A DNA stretch of 64,000 nucleotides, from NCBI RefSeq assembly GCF_026212465.1, contig NC_080063.1, forward strand, positions 7,387,702 to 7,451,701, written 5' to 3'. Source of the stretch: Amaranthus tricolor. Taxonomy: Eukaryota > Streptophyta > Magnoliopsida > Caryophyllales > Amaranthaceae. Position numbers and translations under genes: made by a program. The notes beneath the pieces were generated by a model. That model saw nothing but the letters and a program-made list of their open reading frames with translations. It had not been told where the DNA came from and made no database searches. The stretch's first letter is position 1. The number at the start of each line of letters is the position of its first letter. This document shows positions 34,601 through 44,085 of the stretch, in pieces.

Positions 34601-37157
34601 CCTCTCCTCAGTCTTCTCTTCTCTAGCTAGATCGCAAACTTGCTACTTGATGCAAATTTTACATGTTTTAAGGATAGATAAAGAAGATATGGAGTACATT
34701 GCTCAATGACACAAAACGCGTTCAACTCCCGATTCAAAACGAGTGTTCCCAATCGGAGATCATCTATATGTTCCGTGATCCGGGAAACAACGACTTCCTC
34801 TTAACTATGAGCTTAAATTGTATTACCTTTTTTATTTTATTGTTAATCCATTAAAGTAGCTCCAACAGTCAAGGAGTGGTGTGGGGATGATGTCATTTGT
34901 AGGTTGATTCTGAAGAGAAAGAATGTAAGTTTATTTGATTGGGAATATTAAGAGGGGAAATGTGGCCAAATGGTGGCAAAGGGTGGAATGAATAAAATTT
35001 CAAATCAAAAATTGAAAAATTCGACAAATAAAAAAGTACCAAAACGAAAAGGTGGACTGTTAACAACAAAAGCTATGTCAATTGATGCCAGCAACAGCGA
35101 GTCTCATAAGGCCAAGATGCCATTTACATGAATGACAAGATCAATACAAATACAGTTAGCTTTAATGAAGTTTATGACGAGCTAAATCTTAGATTTGAAA
35201 CAAAAAATTGTCTATCATTGATTGTAAATTCATTTATTGCTAGATATAAAGTTGCAAAATGGAAATATCTTATGTAATGGCATCATAAATTCTTCACAAC
35301 CCTTTAACCTATGACTAATACAAGCAAGGTAATGATGAATACTTTCCTATGATGGTTACTCAAAGTTCATAAAAGTGGTGAAAGAACATGAAACCAAGAG
35401 ACATCCTCACCATGTTCCAAGGACAAGTCGATGAAATTATACTATCTATAGAAGTGAAACAACATCAAACTCAAGCAGATGAAGAAGAGCATGTCATGCG
35501 GTGATTCATCTTAATGCTCCTTTCAATTATGAGGCGCACATACGGCACAAAAATGAGCAATGAGGTGCATTAACAACAAAAAATAAAAACAAAACAAACA
35601 CACTACGAAGCATCTCAGGCATATTTGTGTCTGCAACCTATGTTTGCACATTAAATCTTTGATCTCAAAGATTCCAACAATGTCTAAGATTCCTATTGCC
35701 TTTGTGCACCTTGGGCCTTTTGTATACACTGTTGTGACCTAGATTCATCTTAGTTGAGGTATGAGTTGAAGTTGTATTTTTGGCAAGTAGTTAAAAAAAT
35801 ATCAAATCTCTACTTATATCACCACATTTTCAAAATTTAAGGCGCTAGTTTTAAATATCCCAAAGAATTTGATAGTTGTTAAGACCACTACGTTACGAAA
35901 ATAATCAATCAAAAAATAAAATCAACATTAAGAATTAAGTACCTCAACTTCAAGCACGTTTGATGACGAATGTGAATATAGAAATGGTTGGCAAAGACGC
36001 CTAAATCTTGCTTCTCCTTCGCACTGAACAAATACTTCCAAAGCAAACGAAGGGGGTGAAGTAACCCTGGAAAAATTTAACAGTAAAGACAAGAATGTTT
36101 ACTATAAGTAAAAGTTGTGAAAGTGTCACAAGAGGAATCAAACGACTTTGCATCACTAATACTAGAAAACTGAAAAAAGAAAAAAAAAGATGTGTGAGAT
36201 ATATGATCCATAAGCAAGCCGCTTAATAGGCCTATCCATCACAAACACAACATGAATAATTCTAATCCAATCCAACCAATATAAATCAACAAATATATCA
36301 AACATTGTTCTCCATTATCATTCACCTCTTACAATATATGCATCTCAAACTGTCATATCTATCCAATCAGCTAAACTTTTTTATCCCTATTGATAAGTCG
36401 GAATACCAATCCAAAAAAACCATCAAGTATAATCCACCACTCAGTCTTAAGTATCAACATAAGGAAACTTCAGTTTATACACTTGAACGGAAATGATTTT
36501 GCAACTACACTTACCCTCCGCCAGCTCCTGCCCTCCCTCAAGCTCAACGAAATAATAATATTGATTTTGAAAGATATCCTATAACTATTTGAACAAAGAA
36601 CAGCAGATCTCTGCACTTATTTTCAAGTTATACAAAAAAAGGTTGCAGGCTTGCAGCCTAGTAAGCAGAGTGCAACAAATTAGCAGTGAACACATAACGG
36701 GACTATCTAAATTTTTAAAGAAAGGGGAAAGCGAGCAATGTATTATCAATCATGTGACATACCCGAGTAAAGCGACTGTTGATAAAGCTGATGATGCATT
36801 TTGCTCCAAGAACTCACAGGCAGTAATCACTATTGGTTCAGCAAATATAACCTACAAGGACGAATTTAAACACCCAAATAATCAAATCACAAAACAAAGA
36901 ATTTGCTTTTCAACAATGCTTCTCTTAATCAAAATCCTCCAGCAGAAATTAAGCTTAAAAACACAACTTCAAACGAAACCCATAATCCCTAATTACGTGA
37001 CTAGAAATTCGAAATTAAAACAGCATTCTGAATCAAAGTTAAATAAGTGCAGAATGAATAAAAAGGAAGAACGACGGATTACTTCATCAACGTATTCGTC
37101 CAATTGGGGGTGAACGAAGGTTTGGGCGAAGAGAACGCAGGGTTCGGGTCGACCCAT
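7643..37157 (-). CDS. VIR: VIRILIZER, m6A RNA methyltransferase complex scaffold subunit (complete, 28 coding exons, 2141 aa)
   Basis: Plant VIR (KIAA1429/VIRMA homolog) scaffolds the nuclear complex with MTA, MTB, FIP37 and HAKAI that deposits N6-methyladenosine on mRNA. The start MGRPEPCVLFAQTFVHPQL and the end KLMQMLQERLGHL are diagnostic, and the length is close to my recollection of Arabidopsis VIR (about 2140 aa). Exons: 37157-37083, 36851-36763, 36066-35943, 29998-29339, 28649-28281, 28208-28104, 26446-26264, 24394-24253, 24086-23911, 23772-23687, 21562-21514, 20561-20495, 20412-19934, 19605-19506, 17354-17221, 15920-15853, 15756-15540, 15311-15096, 14746-14594, 14509-14456, 14372-14200, 12761-12698, 12438-12116, 10404-10221, 10141-8810, 8676-7966, 7891-7820, 7663-7643. 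All introns are GT-AG and the frame closes (6426 nt). Residues 1 to about 115 form the conserved N-terminal region; from about 1510 the chain is Pro/Gln/Ser-rich and probably disordered. Exon 9 could end 3 nt earlier. I see nothing recognisable in introns 2, 4, 13, 15 and 18; repeats in the other long introns are listed separately. Confidence 0.97.
10405..12115 (-). other. VIR intron 23, with an unclassified repeat-like patch
   Basis: This 1.7-kb intron is AT-rich except for about 10990-11160, which is GC-richer, contains GGGTTCGATGAAC and has the look of a dispersed repeat remnant. It has no tRNA fold or domain that I can name. A purine-rich tract fills about 11280-11480. Confidence 0.35.
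12762..14199 (-). other. VIR intron 21, with a possible captured coding fragment
   Basis: Most of this intron is featureless AT-rich DNA. The minus-strand open frame at 13254-13457 gives a protein-like sequence (for example REQWLNDPCALAQSIPKRPP) that fits no part of VIR and that I cannot assign. On the plus strand, 13790-13880 is C/T-rich and resembles a plant 5' UTR. Together they may be a gene fragment carried in by a mobile element. Confidence 0.35.
18450..19320 (-). mobile_element. LTR retrotransposon remnants in VIR intron 14
   Basis: Two LTR-like segments read on the minus strand. One has a TATA-like CTTATAAATAGAG (about 18660-18675) and starts near TGTCATGCATGG (about 18810). The other has CTATATATAGAGCC (about 19172-19187). 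Both contain a similar GTTAGTTAGA...TTGTTATTT block. Just upstream of the first, the minus strand reads PLEDKADL followed by a stop (18815-18845), which resembles the C-terminus of Ty3/gypsy polyproteins. The two segments differ, so this is probably a broken or nested set and not one intact element. Confidence 0.4.
21358..21452. repeat. Two-copy tandem duplication in VIR intron 11
   Basis: The block AAAGTCTTCAGT(A/G)AAATCAG followed by TTGAACATAT occurs at about 21365-21395 and again 58 bp later. No function is evident; it looks like a local replication-slippage duplication. Confidence 0.7.
22420..22526. repeat. Dispersed repeat, copy A (VIR intron 10)
   Basis: The stretch containing TTGTGACTAGTTTTGC, AAAATATTCACTTT and TCTAGAATATATGTTTAA aligns in order with a segment at 30460-30568 in intron 3. 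The pair are diverged copies of one repeat family of unknown class. Confidence 0.55.
22540..23100 (-). pseudogene. L1-type LINE reverse-transcriptase tail, decayed (VIR intron 10)
   Basis: On the minus strand, positions about 22978-23038 read RANVPLKFRAFLWLVSLSKH, the start of the zf-RVT zinc-binding region found after the reverse transcriptase of plant non-LTR retrotransposons. Further along (about 22682-22738) the frame reads AIL-stop-AIWKE-stop-NRRMLKD, the usual W-x-IWKERNRR motif interrupted by stops. Frames shift between the blocks, so this is a dead copy. It lies in the same orientation as VIR. Confidence 0.6.
24697..25089. mobile_element. Stowaway-like MITE end, truncated (VIR intron 7)
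   Basis: A TA dinucleotide at 24695-24696 is followed by CTTCCTCCGTCCCAAT, a Stowaway/Tc1-mariner type terminal sequence. The matching right end is not visible before the next element begins at 25093, so this copy is truncated or interrupted by it. Confidence 0.4.
25093..25534. mobile_element. Stowaway-like MITE with an internal duplication (VIR intron 7)
   Basis: The left end TA-CTCCCTCCATTGG (from 25093) and the right end CGGAGGGAG-TA (to 25534) are inverted repeats flanked by the TA target. Inside, a block of about 55 bp beginning TTATATTG(G/A)TTTTAATTGT is repeated at about 25198 and 25297. There is a run of about 20 A residues near 25363. At 442 bp it is long for the class. Confidence 0.6.
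27394..27682. repeat. 140-bp tandem duplication in VIR intron 6
   Basis: Two adjacent units start at TATCCATATCG (27394) and TATCCACATAG (27534). They share ATGCCGCTTCAAGGGATATT, GGTACGACAACCACATCA and CACATTTTTCACTATGG. Copy 2 has an expanded A run. Both units stay open in one minus-strand frame with a similar peptide (HSEKCG, SHENG, DVVVVP), but I know no protein like it. Confidence 0.75.
30460..30568. repeat. Dispersed repeat, copy B (VIR intron 3)
   Basis: It aligns in order with 22420-22526 (GTTACGACTCATTTTGC, AAAATATTCATTTTG, TTCAGAATGTATATTTAAG). See copy A. Confidence 0.55.
31148..31215 (-). mobile_element. Degenerate tRNA-derived SINE, copy 2
   Basis: On the minus strand it reads TTTCAGTTGGAGCATGTACC (box A-like), then GAGATTTGATTC (box B-like, 31157-31168), as in copies at 6075-6150 and 44010-44085. 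It lies about 120 bp from a second, different SINE. Confidence 0.5.
31336..31460 (+). mobile_element. tRNA-derived SINE (pol III box A and box B)
   Basis: The box A match TGGCGTAGTGG (31342-31352) and box B match AGTTCGATTCC (31385-31395) are about 32 bp apart, as in a tRNA-type internal promoter. A short unrelated body and an A-rich end (near 31452) follow. There is no cloverleaf, so it is a SINE head and not a tRNA gene. Confidence 0.65.
32046..32540. mobile_element. hAT-type MITE with 8-bp target duplication (VIR intron 3)
   Basis: The left end TAGAGGTGCACATAG and the complement of the right end, TAGGGCTGAACAAAG, form short imperfect terminal inverted repeats of the hAT kind. Subterminal regions also match as inverted copies (GGTTTGGTCTGG and its relatives). 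The flanks ATGGGAAT (32038-32045) and GTGGGAAT (32541-32548) are an 8-bp duplication with one mismatch, the hAT hallmark. It is 495 bp long and non-coding. Confidence 0.75.
33650..33745 (-). mobile_element. SINE 3' portion, family 2, copy 1
   Basis: On the minus strand it reads AACAATCTCTTTGTTATCAC, then AAGGGTAATGTTGCGTACAT and CTGATCCTCCAAAACCCAC. This is the conserved 3' half of a widespread plant SINE type. Related plus-strand copies lie at 51699-51770 and 52970-53040. Confidence 0.5.
34234..34420. mobile_element. Stowaway-like MITE (VIR intron 3)
   Basis: It begins TA-CTCCCTTTGTCCC and ends ACTGAGAGAG-TA. The ends are imperfect inverted repeats flanked by the TA target duplication. 187 bp, non-coding. 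Confidence 0.55.
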
Positions 37158-37330
37158 TAAGAGAGATTCGGATCTCGATGGACTCACAAGAGATGAAGAG
37201 GGGGTAGGGCACGGGTGGATGAGTCCGGAATGAGTAGGGTTTTAGGAGTATGAGTCAGATGACGAAATAACTAACATACACCGTCGTATTCTCGCTCTCT
37301 CAGTTAGCCGTCCGACTAGTAGTAGTCTAA
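37158..37330 (-). promoter_or_regulatory. VIR promoter and 5' UTR region
   Basis: This is the sequence just upstream of the VIR start codon at 37157. The plus strand has a C/T-rich patch (CTCGCTCTCTCAG) near 37300. No convincing TATA box is visible, as is common for housekeeping plant genes. The transcription start cannot be placed. Confidence 0.35.
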
Positions 37331-37401
37331 TTCAGGGATATAATAACGGTTGGAATTGCAAATTTTGTTCTTAAGCATTAGAGTCTGTATTAAGTCGACT
37401 T

Positions 37402-37727
37402 AGTCCCTCCATTTCTTTTTATTTGTCTATCTTAGTGTAAACTGAACTCCAAATAGTCTCCTATTCGTTTTTTTAAGGATCCTATTTACTTCCTCTATTT
37501 TTTTTATTTGTCTATTTTACTTTTTTTTTTACGTGTTTCAATGCGAATTTTGAGTCTGTATATCTGATAGTGCGTATAATAAAAAATTGTAAAAATTATA
37601 TATTAAAATTCATTGCATCAACATGAATCTAACAAAACCTCACATGAATATATTTTATCTTGAATATATACTTTAAAAATAAAATTTAAATTTCTCTCTC
37701 ATAAGTGGAAAAACAAAAAAGAACGGA
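37402..37727. mobile_element. Stowaway-like MITE with a doubled left end
   Basis: Left-end sequences start at about 37402 (GTCCCTCCATTTC) and again at about 37487 (TTCCTCTATTTT), each followed by TTTTATTTGTCTAT. One right end (AACGGAGGGGATA) lies near 37727. This suggests an element inserted into, or partly duplicated within, another copy. Confidence 0.5.
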
Positions 37728-37802
37728 GGGGATATTTTATATTATTGATCGATCACTCTTGATTAATATTTTATATTTTTTTGTTAAACATAATTTAAAA
37801 TA

Positions 37803-38228
37803 GGAAAAATTACCTAAAATAATCATGATTTTCCTACAATAATTCCAATTATTGATTAACCATGAATAATCCCAACTTTAAAGGGTATTTTTCTAAAGTA
37901 AATCCGGTAATCGGATGACTTCCTATAACAAGTTTTATTTTTTAAAAAAATAAATGATAAATTAAAATAAATGTTGAAAAAATGTTTAAAAAATGTTTAA
38001 ATTTATTATTCAAAATTTTTTATGTAAATTTTTTATTTTTTTAAAAAAACTTTAAATTAATTTTCTGTTTGCTATTTTGGTGAATTACCTACTATAGCAA
38101 GTCATCGAATTACCCAAGTTTACTCTAAGCAAATACCCCCTAAAGTTGAGATTATTTATGGTTAATCAATAGATGGGATTATTGTAAAAAAATCATGAAT
38201 ACGTTAGATTATTCTAGGTAATTTTTCC
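37803..38228. mobile_element. Mutator-like MITE, ~120-bp inverted repeats, 9-bp target duplication
   Basis: The left terminus GGAAAAATTACCTAAAATAA matches the complement of the right terminus, GGAAAAATTACCTAGAATAA, and similarity continues inward for about 120 bp (ATTGATTAACCAT, AATCC/TCAACTTTA, GGGTATTT). The flanks are exact copies of TTTAAAATA (37794-37802 and 38229-38237). A 9-bp duplication with long inverted repeats is the signature of Mutator-like elements. It is non-coding at 426 bp, so it would need a transposase supplied in trans. Confidence 0.85.
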
Positions 38229-38237
38229 TTTAAAATA

Positions 38238-39100
38238 TTTATGATGGAAGATGTGCATTGACAAACGTACAAAAATCAAATGATACAATAATAGTGCATA
38301 ATGGAAGTATAAAATATTGTTTTATCTAATCCTATGAATTTTGAATTAATTTAGGATCAGTGTCTCTTTTTAGTGGCAGTTTCTTTGAGATAAATAGATA
38401 AAAAAATCAATTGTCATTGCTTTGTTCGTTGTTATAAACAACGAATTATTTTTGTTGTTTTTTCCTTTTAAAAATTATGATATTGTCTTTCTTTTGTCCG
38501 CTGTTAGTAATAGTAAACTATATCATATTAATTTTTTTTACTTTTAACATTTTTTTCTCTTGTAAAATTAATCAATTAAATATTGTAAAATTTTGATGTA
38601 TAACATAACTGACATTTTGAAAATTGACAAGTCTTGTATGACCTTGTTGTTCTTGTTGTGATCTTGTTGATGACTGTTGAGATTTAATTACCCCAATAGG
38701 ATCGGATATGGTTCATTTTCCTCGTCTTCTTCTTATTCTTCATCATCAATTTCAATTGCATCCAATTCATTTTCAAGATCATCTAATATTGATGGCACCT
38801 TTTAGCGTAATTTGGCTCATCGGTATCTTCTAATAATTAGAGAGATAAGTGGAGAGAGTAGGAAACGGTGTCTCCATATTTATAAAAGAACCTCTAAGAG
38901 CAAGTGATGACATCCAACAACTACTTTAGGCGGTTCAAAAACTATCGGTTCTAGTTCAACAATTCGGGTCGATTCAGTTGGTTCATCCGATCCAACGGTT
39001 CTTTATTCGAAACCAATTTCAGGCGGTAATGATTCCTAGTCGATTCAGTATTGTTTCAGTTATGGGGAGTTCGTCCCAAAACCATCACTAGTTATTGGTA
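38238..39100 (-). mobile_element. Possible hAT-like transposon fragment
   Basis: From about 39095 leftwards on the minus strand the sequence starts TAGTGATGGTTTTGGGACG and holds several GAACCG/AACCGG-like repeats. Further in (about 38700-38800) it reads LDDLENELDAIEIDDEE and then ENEPYPI with stops, an acidic peptide of the kind seen at the start of some hAT transposases. A palindrome-related patch lies at 38420-38515 (TTCGTTGTTATAAACAACGAA). No intact transposase is present. Confidence 0.35.
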
Positions 39101-39703
39101 TAGGAAAGTGAAAGAGTAAAAGTATAAGAATAAAATTACAAAGGTAACATTTCTTTTTATTCGTGGGTAGTTTAGAATATCCTATAAGCAAAGAGAAAAG
39201 GAAATTCTTACTATAGATAGTGAGAAATAAATCTCTATTATAAACGTGAAAGAAAATTCCTGAACTACTTGACTAACTTTTATATCTCAAATTAAGGTAA
39301 TATCTTAACAAAAATTAACTTCTAAAAATGTCCTTTCATTCATCATATCATTATCATAAAGGAGCATACTAATTCTACAATAGTAAGCGATGAATAATAT
39401 TAGTGCCAAATAAACTAGTTGTTTATAGTTTATGTGCATACAGAACTATTTTCAAACCAAATTAGTATAATGATTTAATTGAAAATTAGAATTAGTATAA
39501 GGAAAAATGTGTCATTTAAAGTAAAATTCAGTTTTACAAATAGAACTATAATACAAAGTACACAACGTACTCTATCTGTCCGTCTAAAAAACACAATTTA
39601 ACTCAAAAAGCTTTCAACGTAAGTCAAATAGTGTTCTCGGGGAGACAACAGAAGAAGTATAATAGCATTAAAAACATATGACAGAAGTATATTCACTAGC
39701 AAT

Positions 39704-42700
39704 CTACAATATTCGATCAGATTGTGAAGGTAATCTCCTAAAGAAATTAATAGCAGGAGAAGGAGCACGATCCCTAAACATTGGATGACGTAGGTAATAG
39801 AACCCTAAAGCCACAGAAACCATCTTTGAAGGAACCAAGTACAATATAATTGCCACTACAAAACACAACCCAACAAATATCCCAGTACCTCTTGGATCTT
39901 GCCAAGTAACCAATGCTTGCACCCTTTCACCTTGTGTAGCTAAATCACCCAATACCGTTTGCACACGTGTCCCTAACGTACGAAGCTTATCGTATCTTAC
40001 CCGAACAATCTCAGGCGGCCTATTACTTGGCAGCGTATCGAATTCTTCATCGAGTTCATCACAGTCAATACTTTCAGCCAGTGAAATTTTTGGGTCGAAA
40101 TGAGGAAGTGGGTCCCTAGATCGGAACCTATAATTCCAAGCACCAATGACAAATACATAGAATGCTAATGTGGGTATAATAAGGTCAGGAAACCAAACTA
40201 ACATAACTAATAATGCATGTACTAGTATTGTAGATGTAGGGTTTTTCCATGTTCTTGTATCTTCAACCCATTTTGCTACATCTATAACCCCGGCAACTAA
40301 GTTGATTATTCGGTACCAATTTGCGCGAACTTTTCGCATACTAAAAGTATGGGAATCCGCATCCAACATATAACAAACAACTTCTTGTCGAAGTGGTGGT
40401 TCTGATCGCGATAAATGAGCGGCTAAGATCTTTACGGACGCGCCCCTTAACATTTCTTGTTGCCCTAAGGCTAGTGGCTTAATGTGGTGCATAAGGGGTA
40501 GCAAAGGTTGTGAGTAAACATGTAACACATCTAATGTAGGTGTGCTTCTAACAAATCTTACTGCCAATTCTATATCACCCATTTTTTTTAGTCCCATAGG
40601 AGTAAGTGACAATAATGGGTATGTACTTCTATATACTCGTCCTGTTTTGAGAGTCGAGACTCGTATTCTTACCTTCCCGACTCTCAAATCAGGACGGGTT
40701 TCAGTCTCGGAATTTCCCCAACTATCGAACACTCCGATGGTTAGGACTGTACAAAGATCGTAAACCTTCCATGTGTATTGCTCATTCCATTTCGGGTCTG
40801 AATTGTCCGACACTGTTCGTGTGCGCACCCATTTAGGCCCGTACTTTGCTATACTATAAGCATTTATAGACCCTTTACCGTTCATTTTGAGAAGATTTCG
40901 GCACCCAATGATTCCGAGCTCTACCATTCCTACGGCAGGCTTCCACAATTGCCTAGCCGTAGGGCGGTAATCACTACACACTTGAGCAGCCTCTTCCATC
41001 ACATGATACCCGCCATCGAAACACAACCTTAATTGAACTCTTGGTTTATACAAATTGTTTTGATCACTATTTGGATCATCAAATGTGAACCATTTTTCCA
41101 TTACATTCCGATCATCAACTCGTCTCTCGATCATGGTCAAAGACACACGAGTCGTGCCAACAACAATCGAGCCCTTTCGTGCTCTTTGCTCTAATGTGAA
41201 GATAAGCTGATCCGCAAACGGCTCAGCTGCTACAAACATTAAGTCTTCATTCCAAGTAGGTGTCCCATTACGGCTTGGTACGGGTTTAGTCCTCAAGATT
41301 TGGAACCCAAGTTGAGCCTTGACCTGAAACATACAATCTTTGGAACCAGATAAGATGTCTTTGGCATCTATTATAGTTGCTCTTAAGTACCATAGTTTGG
41401 GAGATAAGTAAACTTTTGCTCTTGAGTTTACATTCCCAGCGGTGTCTGTTTTCCAAGCATCAGGAAAAGACTCATCAGCTTGTGTTCCTACCCATGTAGC
41501 TAGCATCAAGTCTCCCAAATGGGCCCCGCCTCCTTCTAACCTGCGGCAAAGTTTGAAAATAAAAATTAAGACGGCCCAAATGCAACATATTAGGTAGGTT
41601 GAAGGTGGAGAGGGTCAAATGAAAATTGATGATCTTATTTGAGAAAAGTTTAAGCTAAAATTGAACTGTAAGGATATAGGCTACACTTAGGGTGAAAGTT
41701 ATTCGGATACAAATTATAAACCAAATTAATCCAAATCGATTAAGAAATATGGTCTGAACTTGTTATAAATTGACTGGATTTGGATTGAATTATTTAAAAT
41801 CGAAATATTTATGTTTAGATTAGATTTGAGCCGACTAAAAACCTAAAAATTAAAATTCTAAACCGAATTAATATAGGAACTTGCTCTTTAAATAGAGCTA
41901 AACTACAAATTGAAAAAATCTTGTGCAACCTCACAAAAAAAAAACCCTCTAATTGGTGATATTTTCAAAAAATGAATTTTTCATCAAAAATAAGTTAATG
42001 CCATTCTATTGGCCCTACCTTTGATTTAATTTTTTTTTTTACAATTTTAGTTTTTTTTCATTAGATTTTGTTTTTAGTTCAAAATTTGGTTTAGTTCAAA
42101 TCAAAAAAGTCTAAATTGAATAATATTGGTTTGATTTGATTTGAATTTCGACCCAATTTAATTTGGTTTTGATTGAAAAATCAAAAGGCAGAGCCAAAAT
42201 AAATGTGATTTGATTTGATAAAAAAAAAATAATAATAAACCGCTTACTACTGCTTACCTGTACCATTGTGGGGCCAAGGGACTATCAGGTGGGTCCCGCA
42301 AGGGAATCTCCGTCGTATCAAAACATATTCCTCCGAGAAACTCCCTCATTGACAACCCTTCCGAAGGGTCTGCCGCTTCTGGATTAAGGGAGTCCCACAC
42401 AGACACCTCTAAAATGGAGAATGAATCCGGTGAGTCACGGCCAAAAGCGAATGTCTGATCCCATTCAAACAAATTCGTTTTACGGGCGGGTTTGGATACT
42501 GCCCGATTACCCGAAACCACAATCTTTACAACTGGGCACCCGTTTGTAGGAAGTGATCTAGCCTTAACCACACGAATAAATATGTAATGCATCTTCTCCA
42601 CCAGATCAAACGTAGACCGTTCGATTGGAATACTTTCAAACGACGCCGTCGAAACTGATCTCGATATCGCCGGCGTTGGAGGCATCGGCGGCATTGGCGG

Positions 42701-43426
42701 CGGTGTTTTTATTCCTATATCCGCTACCTTAACTTCTGGGATAGTTCCAGAAACTTCGGACGCCTTCATTTCCATCTCCGGTTGTGGGCCCACCTCCGGT
42801 GGTAATTCTTCTACCGGATCTTTCTTCTCATCTTCAGATGGTAATGGTGGACCTTCACCTACCTGATTATCAACCCCATCTCCCTCAACCTCAGGTGCAT
42901 TTTCTGGCGGAGGATCTGCAGAATCCACAGAAGGTATGGGTTCATGAACTTGTTCTTCCTTCTTCTCCTGAGTTGGTGGAGATTCCACCGGCGGCGGAAT
43001 CTCCGGTGGTGAAACTTCATCGGAGTAATAAATCTTAAGACCAATATCACCTTGAATCCAACTAAGAAGATACTTCTTTTCTAAAGGGTAATAAATCAAA
43101 GCTTCTTCACCTTTCTTAACCAACTGAGTAGAAGTACAGCTTACCCGTACTCGACCCAGATGGTTATGCCTACGGGTTGGCCCGTAATTCTTGTCATGAA
43201 ATACATCAAGCTCAAGTGTGTCCCCAAAGATATTGGAAGGCCCGCCCATATTGAAATGAAGGGTTTCATTCCAAACCGGGTTAAGATCCCGGATGACAGT
43301 TTTTGTGCGTTTACGCTGGCCGTAAAAGTCGACGATTACGTAAGGACTAGAGGTTCCATGACCGTCTTTTGGGAGGAGATTTCTTGCATCCACTACCTCT
43401 ACAATGAGTTTCCTCACAGTTGCCAT
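39704..43426 (-). CDS. Multiple C2 domain and transmembrane region protein, MCTP16-like (1001 aa, two exons)
   Basis: MCTPs are ER-anchored proteins enriched at plasmodesmata, where their C2 domains bind lipids (some with calcium) on the plasma membrane. Exons are 43426-42258 and 41540-39704. The junction joins ...PQWYR to LEGGGAHLGD in frame. Domains: C2A 3-130 (PKDGHGTSSPYVIVDF, RDLNPVWNETL); Pro/Glu-rich linker about 137-255; C2B about 277-395; C2C about 438-560; C2D about 591-725; C-terminal region with hydrophobic segments near 828-861 and 942-965. It ends FFRRLPSQSDRIL, as in the QKY/MCTP15-16 branch. The N-terminus starting MATVRKLIVEVVDA fits MCTP16 better than QUIRKY, which has an N-terminal extension; this is from memory. 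C2B and C2D lack the usual loop-1 Asp residues. The start is the first Met, right at C2A. Confidence 0.95.
41541..42257 (-). other. Intron of the MCTP gene
   Basis: This is a 717-bp intron with donor GTAAGCAG and acceptor GCCGCAG, splitting an Arg codon just after C2B. Its inside is AT-rich. The parts 41690-41870 and 42060-42200 resemble diverged inverted copies (AACC/GGTT-rich, AAATTAATCC, TTTGGTTT), possibly an old hAT-type MITE, but I could not define ends. Confidence 0.6.
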
Positions 43427-44009
43427 AATTACTTGTTGTTTATACCATGCACATATATATGTATATATGAGAATACAAGCTAATGAAATGGGAATTTATA
43501 AAAAGATGCAAGTAAGAATTTGAAGAGAATTTAGAGAGGAATTAGAGTAGTGATATATTTTATAAAGCAAGAAATAGGAGTATAAATGATAAATGGTAAT
43601 AGAGAGAGGAGATGAAGAAATTTCTAAAAAATAAAGAATTTCTTTTTTTGGGTGGCGTGACACACAAATATTAGGAGTTTGAAGGGGAGAAGGAGAGGAA
43701 TGGAGGGTGTAAGAGGATGTGAATTTAAAGAGAAAAGTGAAGAAAGTGGAAGAATAAGAGAGTAAGTATTTGTTATCTTGATGTGCAAGCAAAGCGGCTT
43801 ATACTGCTATCACTCACCACTCACTAATGAAGTAATGAGTCATGCATACTTTCTCTATTTCTCTTGTAAAATCATGCAACAAACAAAATTTATACTTTTA
43901 AGAATACTATTATTTTAAGTAGAATTTTGTATAATATAATTTGACCACAATTAAACACAAGTAATTGATTTTTTTTTATTATACGTACAGTAGGTGAGAA
44001 AAGAGGAAA
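43427..44009 (-). promoter_or_regulatory. MCTP upstream region, C/T-rich 5' leader
   Basis: Upstream of the MCTP start the minus strand is pyrimidine-rich (about 43500-43780), as in many plant 5' UTRs. A TATA-like GTATAAGCC lies near 43795. A second TA-rich stretch (ATATATACATATATATG) lies only 20-45 bp before the ATG and is less likely to be the core promoter. Motif-level evidence only. Confidence 0.35.
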
Positions 44010-44085
44010 ATTAGGTAAAAATCGCATTTAAGATTTTATTTGAAGCTCCTATCTAGAGAAAGTGGTACTTGCTTCAATTAAAATA
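44010..44085 (-). mobile_element. Degenerate tRNA-derived SINE, copy 3
   Basis: The minus strand reads TTTTAATTGAAGCAAGTACC (box A-like), resembling the copies at 6075-6150 and 31148-31215. Box B is almost unrecognisable. Confidence 0.3.

Larger units (their letters stand above)
29999..35942 (-). other. VIR intron 3, 5.9 kb, repeat-rich
   Basis: This is the largest intron of the window and sits between exons encoding NVLEVE and AVVTNHLVV, which are contiguous in the family. It contains a dispersed repeat copy (30460-30568), two SINEs (31148-31215, 31336-31460), a hAT-type MITE (32046-32540), a SINE tail (33650-33745) and a Stowaway-like MITE (34234-34420). A perfect palindrome CCGTGATTT-T-AAATCACGG lies near 30667. 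The part 34430-35940 has short protein-like scraps but nothing I can name. Confidence 0.7.

Noticed and set aside
35060..35480. A gag-like coding remnant in VIR intron 3
   Set aside because: Short protein-like scraps (DILTMFQGQVDEIILS) exist but match no motif I can name, and stops are frequent.
36589..37113. Plus-strand open frame of 174 aa opposite the first VIR exons
   Set aside because: It overlaps VIR exons 1 and 2, whose minus-strand sequence clearly continues the family. The plus-strand product has no recognisable content.
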